Below, piece after piece: positions 54,741-62,582 of a stretch of DNA of 64,000 nucleotides. This DNA comes from DASZQL01 sp964391865. Its GTDB lineage: Bacteria > Planctomycetota > Phycisphaerae > Phycisphaerales > UBA1924. A program made the position numbers and the translations under genes. The DNA lies in the NCBI GenBank assembly GCA_964391865.1, contig CAYMNQ010000005.1, positions 1 through 64,000 of the forward strand. Direction: 5' to 3'. The notes under the pieces are model-generated. The model saw nothing but the letters and a program-made list of their open reading frames with translations, had not been told where the DNA came from and made no database searches. The stretch's first letter is position 1. Each line of letters opens with the position of its first letter.

Positions 54741-54768
54741 GGGTCGTCTGTGAAACATCGGACGACCC
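54741..54768 (+). other. hairpin preceding the terminator of Cys-rich peptide 2
   Basis: gggtcgtc and gacgaccc pair perfectly around a 12-base loop. No T-tract; 9 bases later the terminator stem begins. It may stabilise the mRNA 3' end. Confidence 0.5.
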
Positions 54769-54777
54769 GACCCTCAC

Positions 54778-54814
54778 GCGTCGGGCTCTGTAAGAGGAGC
54801 CCGACGCTTTTTTT
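54778..54814 (+). terminator. intrinsic terminator of the Cys-rich unit
   Basis: Eleven-bp stem gcgtcgggctc / gagcccgacgc around tgtaagag, followed by seven T. Confidence 0.93.
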
Positions 54815-54876
54815 GATGTGCGCCGTGCGCGACGCGGTGCGCCGGAGTTGGGCTTGCGTCTTGCGACGAAGTCGAG

Positions 54877-55352
54877 AACGCTTCCTGTTGTTTGGTTGGC
54901 TGATTGCTTATTGCTGATCGCTGATGTCTGACTGCCGAAGAAAACCCGTCGACGGGCGGATCGAACTTGGGCTCGGCTTTCGCCGAGCGTCGAAACTGTG
55001 TTCGGCGGCGGCGCGAGAGGTGTGTGCCTTTCGTGCTGGTGCGGCCGAGCGAGTCGGACTCTCACCCCGCCGAGGCGTATGCATCCGGTCGGCGGGGTGG
55101 AGGGCGCCTGCGTGCGTGCCCTCTACCTATCCCGGTGTGCGTCACGGGCGCGCGCACAATTGTGAACCTGCGCGCGGGGCGCGGCGTATGGGTGTGTCTG
55201 CAAGTGCCTGGTTTTGCAGGGCTTCTGGCGTGCGGCGAGATTTTGATTGTTTCGTCCTGGTTTCTGCGGGACATGTCACCGGCGCGCGCACAAACAATGA
55301 CATACAGCGATGTGGCGCCGCGCTGGTTATGGCCGACCCAAGCGCCGGCCAC
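54877..55352 (+). repeat. large dispersed repeat, copy B
   Basis: Second copy of the repeat at 3646-4106, same orientation. Conserved blocks occur in the same order; the 26-base block cgggacatgtcaccggcgcg...caca at 55267-55292 and the closing ggccgaccc..gcgccggcca are shared. Within this copy gtcac-g-ggcgcgcgcaca also occurs earlier (about 55142-55158), so the end block is internally repeated. It lies between the 3' ends of the Cys-rich unit and the TlpA-like gene, and codes for nothing plausible. Confidence 0.8.
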
Positions 55353-55403
55353 GTTGCGCGGGGCGTCGCGTGTTTCTGGGGTTGTGGCGTTCGGCTGTGT
55401 ACG

Positions 55404-55448
55404 GCATTACAGGCGTCTCAGCGCAGACGCCTGTAGTGGCACCTGGGG
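55404..55448 (-). repeat. small palindromic element, copy 3
   Basis: Eleven-bp perfect stem tacaggcgtct / agacgcctgta around cagcgc. On the minus strand gtgccactaca precedes the stem and taatgc follows, aligning with 16539-16587 and 43138-43183 in the same orientation. Confidence 0.75.
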
Positions 55449-55486
55449 CACGACACTTGGCGTTGGAGATTCGCGGGGAGCCCTGG

Positions 55487-56704
55487 TCACTCAGCGAGGA
55501 GCTTTTCGACCGCGGTTTCCACCATGCCGTTGTTCACATCGGCGTAGCGGAGCGTGCCCGCACGGTCGATGAGGAAGTAGTCGGGGTAGCCATCGACGTG
55601 GTACGCCTTCACGGTGGCGTTGTCGAGATCGGCGGCGATGGGGTACTCGATGCCGAGCTGCTTCGCCGTTTCGCTCATCTTCTCAGCACCGCGCGTGGTG
55701 CTCACGCCGATGATGACCAGGCCTTTTTCCTTGTACTTCTTGGCCAGTTCGTTCATCTTCGGCACCGAGGCGCGGCAGGGCGGGCACCAGGTTCCCCAGA
55801 AGTCGATGAGCACCACCTTGCCCTTGAGTTCGTCGAGTTTCAGCGGAGAACTGTTCATCCAGCCATCGACCTGCAGGGCGGCGGGGGCTTTGCCCTGGAT
55901 GGCGCTGAGTTTCTCGCGGCGCTTCGCGTCGCCCTCGAGCCAGCGCGACTCGTCGTCGGCGGCGGGCTTTTCACCCGCGTTCGCTGCGGCCAGGAGCATC
56001 TGCGCCATGGGCGGGAATTGCGGCGCGGCGTCCGCGGCGCGGGCTTGCTTGTCGTCGGGTTTCTCGGGGGCGGGCTGCTCCGCGAGGAGCGCGTCGAGCG
56101 CCTTGTCCACGCCGTCGGGGCGCAGGCCCGCGGCGCGGATCATGCCCTCGCGGTCGACGAGGACGTAGAAGGGCCACCAGCTCACGCCGTAGGCGCGCGC
56201 GGACTGGTCGTTGACGTCCTTTGCGGTTGGGTACTTCATGCCCTTCGTGTCCACCACGTTCTTCATCTTTTCAGAGCCTCTGGTGTTGCACACGCCGAAG
56301 ACGGCAACACCCTTGGGCTTGTACTTCTCCATCACGTCGTTGGTGTGCGGTATGGCGGCGATGCACGGCGGGCACCAGGTTCCCCAGAAATCGATGATGA
56401 CGATCTGTCCCTTGAGTTTGGCGAGGTCCTGCGCTTCGCCGATCCAGTTGTCGACTTTCAGCGCCGGCGCGGGCTTGTTGGTCATCCCCTGCAGATTCTT
56501 CCACGACTGCGCATCGCGCGCGAATGTCCACTCCTGCTTGAACTCGAACGCCGGCTTCGCGTTCGGCATGGCTTCCTTCGCCGGCGCGGGCTTCCCCGGC
56601 TCGCTTTTCGTGTTTGGCTCGCCCGAGAGCGCGGGCGGGCTGCACCCGAGCGCGAGAGCCACGGTGAGCACGGGGGTGGTGAGCAGACGGCGGGGGAAGT
56701 TCAT
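55487..56704 (-). CDS. lipoprotein with two TlpA/ResA-type thioredoxin domains
   Basis: The 405 residues begin with a lipoprotein signal (VLTVALALGCS, lipobox LALGC). Two separate thioredoxin folds follow, near 75-205 and 275-405. Each has the TlpA layout LKGxVVxIDFWGTWCPPC with an intact WCPPC and a later cis-Pro segment. A Pro/Ala linker joins them. TlpA/ResA proteins reduce cytochrome c or other exported thiol proteins. The start has ggagga upstream. The copies differ in the third strand, so they probably have different partners. It is monocistronic. Confidence 0.9.
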   Translation of the reverse strand: MNFPRRLLTTPVLTVALALGCSPPALSGEPNTKSEPGKPAPAKEAMPNAKPAFEFKQEWTFARDAQSWKNLQGMTNKPAPALKVDNWIGEAQDLAKLKGQIVIIDFWGTWCPPCIAAIPHTNDVMEKYKPKGVAVFGVCNTRGSEKMKNVVDTKGMKYPTAKDVNDQSARAYGVSWWPFYVLVDREGMIRAAGLRPDGVDKALDALLAEQPAPEKPDDKQARAADAAPQFPPMAQMLLAAANAGEKPAADDESRWLEGDAKRREKLSAIQGKAPAALQVDGWMNSSPLKLDELKGKVVLIDFWGTWCPPCRASVPKMNELAKKYKEKGLVIIGVSTTRGAEKMSETAKQLGIEYPIAADLDNATVKAYHVDGYPDYFLIDRAGTLRYADVNNGMVETAVEKLLAE

Positions 56705-56903
56705 TCGTTGATCCTCCGAGCGCGCGATCTCCGAGTAAGCTGCGGTCGATCGGCGCGGCGTGTCAGAAAGTCTACCGGCATGAACCCGCGCGGCGCGCGT
56801 TCAATTCCAAACAGATCGGCCCGTGATCGGGTTATGATCCAGCCGGACCGGCCGCCGATCGGGCCGAAACTCCGGACCGGGCTCGTCCCAACCGCACCCA
56901 AAC

Positions 56904-57974
56904 GTGTTCCCCACCACACTTGTCATCATCGCGTTCGCGTCGGTCGCAGGCTCATTCTCGTGCTCGCTGCTCGAGGCGCTCCTGCTCTCGACGCAACCCT
57001 CGCACGTCGAACTGCTGGTCAAGCGAGGTTCGAGGAGCGGCGCGATCCTGAAGCAATTGAAGGAACGCCCGGGTCGGGCGCTGTCCGCGATCCTGCTTGT
57101 GAACACGCTCGCCGCGACGGTGGGCGGGACCGCCAGCGGTGCGGCGGCGGCGGCGTGGGCTGAGCGCGTCGGCTACTCGCCCGAGCAGGTGCTGGCGATC
57201 GTCGCCGGCGTGCTGTCGGTCGGTGTGCTGGTGATCGGCGAGATCACTCCGAAGGTCATCGCCGCGAGTCACTGGAGGACTCTGGCGGCCCCGGCCGCGT
57301 ACGCGATCCGCGGGCTGGTCATCTTGCTCTGGCCTGCTGTTCTCGTGCTCGACTGGGTGACGCGCCGCATCTCGGGCGACGGGGACCAGCCGGCGGTCAC
57401 GCGCGACGACATGCTGGTCATGAGCGAGATGGGCCGCAAGAGCGGCGCGATCGCGCACCGCGAGACCGAGGTGATCGCGAATCTGCTGCGCCTCAACCTC
57501 ATGCGCACCCGCGACGTGCTCACGCCGCGGGTGGACGTGATGATGCTGCAGAAGGACATGAGCGCCGACGAGGTGGTGAAAAAGCACGGACCACTGCGCT
57601 ATTCGCGCATGCCCGTCTTTGGCAAAAACGCCGACAACATCATCGGCGTCGTTCTGCGTGCGCAGATTCTCGAAGCGTGCCTCGCCGGGCAGGGGGGCAC
57701 CCGGATGGAGAAGCTGAAGGGGCCGATCCACGTGGTGCCGGAATCGAAGCCGCTGGGCAGTCTGCTCGACGAGTTCATCAAGCGGCACGAGCACATGTTC
57801 CTCGTCGTTAACGAGTACGGCGGGGTGGAGGGCATCGTCACGCTCGAAGACGTGATCGAGACGCTGCTGGGCGTGGATATCAACGACGAGATGGACTCGA
57901 TCGAGCGCGTGCGGCAGATCGCCATCGCGCGGATGGAAGAGCAGAAGCGCGCCGCGAAGCGGCCGGGGAGATGA
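56904..57974 (+). CDS. CNNM/CorC-type membrane protein with CBS pair
   Basis: The 356 residues contain a DUF21 transmembrane domain (~1-150, with IGEITPKVIAASHW) and a CBS pair (~200-325: TPRVDVMMLQKD, YSRMPVFGKNADNIIGVV and NEYGGVEGIVTLEDVIETLLG). This is the layout of the CNNM/HlyC-CorC family, linked to magnesium or cobalt export. The C-terminal CorC_HlyC domain is missing, so the protein ends soon after the CBS pair. Start GTG at 56904. Confidence 0.9.
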   Translation: MFPTTLVIIAFASVAGSFSCSLLEALLLSTQPSHVELLVKRGSRSGAILKQLKERPGRALSAILLVNTLAATVGGTASGAAAAAWAERVGYSPEQVLAIVAGVLSVGVLVIGEITPKVIAASHWRTLAAPAAYAIRGLVILLWPAVLVLDWVTRRISGDGDQPAVTRDDMLVMSEMGRKSGAIAHRETEVIANLLRLNLMRTRDVLTPRVDVMMLQKDMSADEVVKKHGPLRYSRMPVFGKNADNIIGVVLRAQILEACLAGQGGTRMEKLKGPIHVVPESKPLGSLLDEFIKRHEHMFLVVNEYGGVEGIVTLEDVIETLLGVDINDEMDSIERVRQIAIARMEEQKRAAKRPGR

Positions 57975-57979
57975 GTGGG

Positions 57980-58051
57980 GAGTTGGGAGCTTTGAGCCGG
58001 ATCAGAGTTCGGAGCCGAAGAGTCCGGCTCCAAGCTCAAAGCTCCCAACTC
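57980..58051. repeat. 18-bp perfect inverted repeat
   Basis: gagttgggagctttgagc (57980-57997) and gctcaaagctcccaactc (58034-58051) enclose 36 bases, with a further agccgg/ccggct inside. It lies just after the CNNM stop codon and before a second hairpin. No T-tract of its own is present. Confidence 0.8.
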
Positions 58052-58055
58052 ACCC

Positions 58056-58090
58056 AAAAACACCCCGCCCTCCGTGAAGGAGGGCGGGGA
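58056..58090 (-). terminator. intrinsic terminator pointing left, without a known upstream gene
   Basis: Minus-strand stem ccccgccctcc / ggagggcgggg, around ttca, followed by tgttttt. On the plus strand no T-run follows. No minus-strand gene exists upstream in 58091-64000, so it hints at an unannotated minus-strand RNA. Confidence 0.55.
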
Positions 58091-58261
58091 TCGTGGGATC
58101 CAACGTCGCTGCTCGTCGGACCCGCGCACGGCTGAGGGGGCCGTCCCCGAGTGTGTGTCCCGTCCGGGGGCCGGGGTGTCCAATGTCCGATGAAGTTGTA
58201 GTCGCTCCGCAGCGCCGGCACGTGTCCATTCGCCGGTGCTCTGCGACACGTTCGGGCTTGG

Positions 58262-58267
58262 TACGCT
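58262..58267 (+). promoter_or_regulatory. -10-like box TACGCT of the MBL-fold gene
   Basis: TACGCT, six bases, then ATG at 58274; no Shine-Dalgarno. Leaderless arrangement. Confidence 0.45.
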
Positions 58268-58273
58268 TCACGG

Positions 58274-59155
58274 ATGCACGCCAACGGAGTGGCCATTCGA
58301 TCACGTCCCGCGCCCGGATGCACCGAGGAGCCGGGTTTGCTGTGGGGCTCGGCGGAGGTCGAGTCGAAGCCGCATGCCGGGGTTCGATTCGGGGTGCTCG
58401 CCAGCAGCTCCAGCGGCAATTGCTCGTTGCTCGTCCACGGCGAAGCGCCTCTGCAGCGCGTCACGCTGATCGACGCGGGCCTCTCCCCCCGCCGAACGAG
58501 AACAACACTGGCGGCGATGGGCCTGTCGCTCGACCAGATCGATGACATCCTGTTCACGCATTTCGATACGGATCACTGCCACGCCGGCTGGGCGAAGGCG
58601 CTGCCGGCGCACACGCGCCTGCGGGCGCACGCCCGGCACCGGACCATCGCGCTGCGCCGGGGCGGGACGTTCACCGCCGAGCGGTTCCGGTTCTTCGAGG
58701 GTCCCTTCGAGATGTGGGGCGGCGTGCGCGTGACGCCGACTCTGCAATCGCACGATGAACTCGGGTCCGCCGCGTTCCGGTTTGATTTTGCGAACGGTGC
58801 GTCGTTGGGGTACGCGACGGACCTCGGGCGCGTGGGCGGGGTGCTCATCGACGCGCTCCGCGGCGTGGGCGTGCTGGCGATCGAGAGCAACTATTGCCCG
58901 CGGATGCAGCAGGCGAGCGATCGGCCCGAGTACCTCAAGCGCCGGATCATGGACGGCTCGGGGCACATCAGCAACGAACAGTGCCGCGACGCGGTACGGA
59001 TGATCGAGCCGAGCGAGACGGTGGTGCTGCTGCACCTGTCGCGCGAGTGCAATGAGCCGGAGTTGGCGCTGTCGTACCACCGGGGGGCGGGGTACCGGGT
59101 GGTGGCGGCGCACCCGGACGAACCAACGGCTTTGATCCATCTCGCGCGTCTTTGA
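58274..59155 (+). CDS. MBL-fold metallo-hydrolase (YycJ/WalJ-like)
   Basis: The 293 residues begin, after a ~35-residue head, with FGVLASSSSGNCSLLV, the usual opening of YycJ-type MBL proteins, then LIDAGLSPRRTRTTLAAMG and the metal-binding THFDTDHCHAG motif, GASLGYATDLG and IESNYCPRM. The third metal site (His in GSGHISNEQC) and VVLLHLSRECNEPE also match this group, whose members are linked to nuclease-like functions; the substrate is not certain. TACGCT lies six bases before the ATG. Confidence 0.87.
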   Translation: MHANGVAIRSRPAPGCTEEPGLLWGSAEVESKPHAGVRFGVLASSSSGNCSLLVHGEAPLQRVTLIDAGLSPRRTRTTLAAMGLSLDQIDDILFTHFDTDHCHAGWAKALPAHTRLRAHARHRTIALRRGGTFTAERFRFFEGPFEMWGGVRVTPTLQSHDELGSAAFRFDFANGASLGYATDLGRVGGVLIDALRGVGVLAIESNYCPRMQQASDRPEYLKRRIMDGSGHISNEQCRDAVRMIEPSETVVLLHLSRECNEPELALSYHRGAGYRVVAAHPDEPTALIHLARL

Positions 59156-59445
59156 GCTATTGCGTCGAGCAGAAGTGAAGAAGTCACAGATGACCCAGAT
59201 GTGCCCAGACGAGGGCCTTGATCCGATCAGAATCCAAACGATCAGCCTCGCTGGAATCTTGTTCGCCCGTGATTGGTTGATTTCGGACTAGCAAGCCGAG
59301 GTTGGCGCGTCGAGAATTGTGTGATCCAGCGGCGGCGACCGCCCGGATGGAACCGGGCCGCACGCTCTACGGATGGATGGGTGCCCATTCCCGTTTCCAA
59401 GCCCCGTGCAACTCGGGGCTGGGGGCGGGGTAGATTGGAGTAGTC
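59156..59445 (+). other. 290-bp gap upstream of the sigma factor operon
   Basis: No gene. It should hold the promoter of the ECF operon, which is often self-regulated by the sigma factor. No clear -35/-10 pair was found by eye. Confidence 0.4.
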
Positions 59446-60030
59446 ATGAACCGCTCCGAAGAGCAGATGCTGATCGAGCGTGCCGCCGCGGGGGATCGTC
59501 CTTCGGCGGAGTTGCTCATCAGGGCTCACCAGGCGTCGCTGTTCGCGTACATGCTGCGGATCTGCGGCAAGCCGGACGTGGCGGAGGACATCGTGCAGGA
59601 CGCGTTTGTGCGCGTGCTGATGAACCTCGACCGCTTCGACCCGCGTTTCCGGTTCAGCACATGGCTGTTCACGATCGCCAAGCGGCTGTACGTGAACGCG
59701 TGCCAGAAGCACAAGCCGGTGTACGACAGCGAGGGGATCGCCGCGGCGCAGGGCGATTATGACGAACCGAGCCTGCCGGCGATCGAGAGCGAATTCCGCG
59801 GCAACGCGCGCGACCACATCGGGCGCGCCTTGCTGGAACTGAGCGACGAGCAGCGGCAGATCATCCTGCTCTTCCACCAGCAGGACTGGCCCATCACGCA
59901 GATCGCGGGGTATATGGGCATGCCCGAGGGCACGGTGAAAAGCCATCTGCACCGCGGCCGGCAGAAGCTGCGGAAGTTGTACGAGCAGTACGCCCGCAAC
60001 AAGCGCGGCGAAGTGGAGATCGAGTTCTGA
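59446..60030 (+). CDS. ECF-type RNA polymerase sigma factor
   Basis: The 194 residues hold region 2 (~25-95: PDVAEDIVQDAFVRVLMNL and FSTWLFTIAKRLYVNACQK) and region 4 (~130-185: ELSDEQRQIILLFHQQDWPITQIAGYM, then EGTVKSHLHRGRQKLRKLY). Region 3 is absent, as in ECF sigmas. Its stop overlaps the start of the next gene (tgatg). The target genes are unknown but probably include the operon itself. Confidence 0.95.
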   Translation: MNRSEEQMLIERAAAGDRPSAELLIRAHQASLFAYMLRICGKPDVAEDIVQDAFVRVLMNLDRFDPRFRFSTWLFTIAKRLYVNACQKHKPVYDSEGIAAAQGDYDEPSLPAIESEFRGNARDHIGRALLELSDEQRQIILLFHQQDWPITQIAGYMGMPEGTVKSHLHRGRQKLRKLYEQYARNKRGEVEIEF

Positions 60031-60824
60031 TGTCGGGTGTGCTCGGCCAACCTGATCCGCGCGACCCCCTCGTCGATCCCGACACCGGGATGCGCATCCC
60101 CGACGACGCGGTCGATGCGCTGCTGGACGGCGAACTGACGCGGGCCGACAGCGCGAAGCTGTTCCGGCAGCTGATGGGCCGCCCGGATGAAGCGAAGCGG
60201 ATCGCGGAGACGGAGCGGGCGCTTGAGGCCCTGCGCCGCCCGGTCGCGTGCCCCGATTTTACCAATCGCGTTTTGAACGAGATCGATCGTCAGCGTGCAT
60301 GGCTGCCGATCGGCGGGGTGAAGCGGGTGATGGTGTGGCGCGCCGCCGCGGCGGTGGCGTTCCTGGCGATGGTCGCGGGCGGGTTTGTCGCTCGGCGCGT
60401 CGCGCCGGAAGCGACGACGCTGGTCGAGCGCCCCGCGCCGGTCAGCGATCTGGCCCGCGCTGTGTCGTATGAAAGCGCCAGCGTGCTGACACCGGTGCAG
60501 AACGCGGTCACCGCGCTCCGGAACGAGTTCTCGCCCGTGAAGCCCGAAGAATCTCCGCCGATGGTCGGCCCGGTGATCATGGTGCGGAACGAGCGTTCTC
60601 GCGCCGGCTGCACCGCGGACGACATGCTGACGTGGCTGGACTCGATCGAGTCCTGCCGGAGCACCGAGCACGGCTGCGGGCGGAGGGCGCGTTTGGTCTC
60701 GGGCGAGTGCCGGGCGCTCCCGATGCCCAACGCGAGCCTGAAGATGCAGGCGTCGTTCGTGAAAACGGACTTCGCCCGTCCGGGCGGGACCGAGGACGGT
60801 ATCCTCCTGTTCCCTGGGCGGTAA
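60030..60824 (+). CDS. membrane-anchored anti-sigma factor (probable)
   Basis: The 264 residues start with a cytoplasmic helical segment (DDAVDALLDGELTRADSAKLFRQLM), which resembles the sigma-binding helices of anti-sigma factors, then a membrane segment near 108-128 (WRAAAAVAFLAMVAGGFVA) and an extracytoplasmic part with four cysteines near 192-223 (SRAGC, IESC, HGC, GEC). The HxxxCxxC zinc motif of common ZAS-type anti-sigmas is absent. The call rests mainly on its translational overlap with the sigma gene and its topology. The Cys cluster could act as a redox or metal sensor. Confidence 0.72.
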   Translation: MSGVLGQPDPRDPLVDPDTGMRIPDDAVDALLDGELTRADSAKLFRQLMGRPDEAKRIAETERALEALRRPVACPDFTNRVLNEIDRQRAWLPIGGVKRVMVWRAAAAVAFLAMVAGGFVARRVAPEATTLVERPAPVSDLARAVSYESASVLTPVQNAVTALRNEFSPVKPEESPPMVGPVIMVRNERSRAGCTADDMLTWLDSIESCRSTEHGCGRRARLVSGECRALPMPNASLKMQASFVKTDFARPGGTEDGILLFPGR

Positions 60825-60833
60825 GCCGTTCGT

Positions 60834-62480
60834 ATGCATCGAATCATCCGAGTGCTGGTCGTGGGCGTGGTGTCGTGGTGCGCCCTCGCTGCGCGCTCGG
60901 CGGCGCAGGACGTGTACTCGTCGGCGGCGCTTGTGCCGGGCGATGCGAATCTGGTGTTCGCGGTGCACGATGCGGCGACGCTGCGGCGCGAGCCGGTCGG
61001 GCGCACCGGCGCGCTGCTGCTCGAGGGTGTCTTTGGGTTCTCGAAAACCGGCGAGGCGTGGGGCAAGCTGGCGCGCCAGCTGGGGCTGACTCCTGAAGAA
61101 TCGTTCGACCGGCTGCTGGGGACGAGGTTTGTGTTCGTGCAACGCTGGTCGGCGGAGGGGCAGTCTTCTTGGGCGATCCGGAGCGTGGTGGATCGAGAGA
61201 CGGACCGGTTGCTGCGCGAACGGCTCAAGCCCGCGCCGCGCAAGGTCGAGAACGGACAGACGATTCTGGCGATTGAGGAAGGCGCGTTCTGGCTGGCGAT
61301 CGGGGGCGAGCGTGAATCTCCAGCGATTCTGCTGGGCCCGAGCGATGCGACAGCGCTGTTCGATGAACTGGTGCCGACACTGCAGGCGCACGGCCCGGCG
61401 GGCAGTCTTGCCGCGCAGGCGTTCTTCAAGGATGTGCGGGCCCTCGACCGGAATGCGCGGGCGCTGGTCTATTGGCGTTGGACGGGGCTAGGCGCCGCGC
61501 CGGGCGAAGGCTGGCTGGCGTGCGCGTTCGACCCGCAGGGCGGGGAGGTGAGGATCGGTTTCATGGCGTTCCTGAGATCGCTCGAACTCCCGGGGCTGGA
61601 AGCGGTGGCCTGGTCGCGCGAGGCGTTCGACGAGCTGTCGCGCGATGCGTACTTTGCGCTGATGGACTGGGACGCGCCGCTGCGGGCGCGGTGGGGGCCG
61701 CTGCGCGCTCTGGCGGACCAGCTGCCTCAACTGCCGCCTGAGATCGCGGGGGACCGGAATGAAGCGGGGCTCGCCGGTCCGCGCCGGGTGCTGGCGTTCC
61801 TGCCGAGCGAGGATGTGCCGTTCGCGCCGGTGTTCGCGATGGAGACAGTGAATACGAGAAAGCTGGCGGCGGTGGGGGACCGGTTCGTGGGAGAGAGTAT
61901 CGCGTGGCTGGAGCAGTTCGGGGCGCCGCCGGGGAAAGCCGGCGGCGCGGCGGGCGCCGAAGATGTGCCGGCGCTCGGGAAGATCGACTTCTCGGGTGTT
62001 TTCCCCGAAGCGCTGCGGACAGTCGAGTTTGGCGAGCGATTTGGGCCGCTGGGCGCCATGCTGGCGCCGCGCGGGTCCGAGATTGCATGGACCTACCGGG
62101 TCGGCGGCTCGGTCGTGGAGCAGCCGGACGCGGGCTGGTGGACGCTTGGCGTTGACTCCGAGAGCGTCGAGCGTACGGCGGCGGCGCTCGCGCGATCGCA
62201 CGAGGAACGGGCGGCGCACGATCCGGAGTTGAAGGACGAGCAGCGGCAGCCGTGCCTGAGCCTCGGGATGGCGCGCCCGGCGGCGTTCGCGGCGAGTTTC
62301 CAGAAGCGGGGCGTGCCCATCCCCGCGGGGGTGCTGCCTCTGGTGCGCGCCGCGCGCACTGTTGAGCGGCTGGAGTGGCGGGCGTTGCCGGGGCCGAGGG
62401 GAACGGTGATCGGGGAGGGGCTGTTCAAGCTATCGCCCGATCAGGCTGGCGGGAAGGACGGCAAGAAAGCCGGAAAGTAA
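60834..62480 (+). CDS. exported protein of unknown function (DUF3352-like)
   Basis: The 548 residues begin with a signal peptide (VVGVVSWCALAARSAAQ). The mature part has segments like LVPGDANLVFAVHDAA near the N terminus and recurring alpha/beta units (EEGAFWLAIGGERES; GGWWTLGVDSESVE-like), resembling proteins of the DUF3352 group, whose function is unknown. The C terminus is Gly/Lys-rich. The gene starts ten bases after the anti-sigma-like gene, so it belongs to the sigma operon and may be part of the sensing pathway or its main target. Confidence 0.72.
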   Translation: MHRIIRVLVVGVVSWCALAARSAAQDVYSSAALVPGDANLVFAVHDAATLRREPVGRTGALLLEGVFGFSKTGEAWGKLARQLGLTPEESFDRLLGTRFVFVQRWSAEGQSSWAIRSVVDRETDRLLRERLKPAPRKVENGQTILAIEEGAFWLAIGGERESPAILLGPSDATALFDELVPTLQAHGPAGSLAAQAFFKDVRALDRNARALVYWRWTGLGAAPGEGWLACAFDPQGGEVRIGFMAFLRSLELPGLEAVAWSREAFDELSRDAYFALMDWDAPLRARWGPLRALADQLPQLPPEIAGDRNEAGLAGPRRVLAFLPSEDVPFAPVFAMETVNTRKLAAVGDRFVGESIAWLEQFGAPPGKAGGAAGAEDVPALGKIDFSGVFPEALRTVEFGERFGPLGAMLAPRGSEIAWTYRVGGSVVEQPDAGWWTLGVDSESVERTAAALARSHEERAAHDPELKDEQRQPCLSLGMARPAAFAASFQKRGVPIPAGVLPLVRAARTVERLEWRALPGPRGTVIGEGLFKLSPDQAGGKDGKKAGK

Positions 62481-62489
62481 CGGGCTCGC

Positions 62490-62495
62490 TATACT
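62490..62495 (+). promoter_or_regulatory. -10-like box TATACT of typA
   Basis: TATACT at the end of the gap after the DUF3352-like gene, about 88 bases before the typA ATG. No clear -35. It suggests that typA has its own promoter with an ~80-base leader. Confidence 0.4.
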
Positions 62496-62582
62496 CCGTC
62501 CCCCGAGCCCCGGTCGCCCGCCGGGGGCGGTGCTGGTGTCGGGGGATTTCGTTCATCGCGTCGCCACTCACCCGAGCAGAAT

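Noticed and set aside
58050..58304. 84-codon minus-strand frame starting with a CRRCG-like motif
   Set aside because: It runs through the minus-strand terminator hairpin before its stop codon, so it could not be translated whole from a transcript ending there.
58370..58400. ggttcgattcgggg, tRNA T-arm-like
   Set aside because: Lies inside the MBL-fold gene and no acceptor or anticodon stem can be built around it. No tRNA gene was found anywhere in the window.
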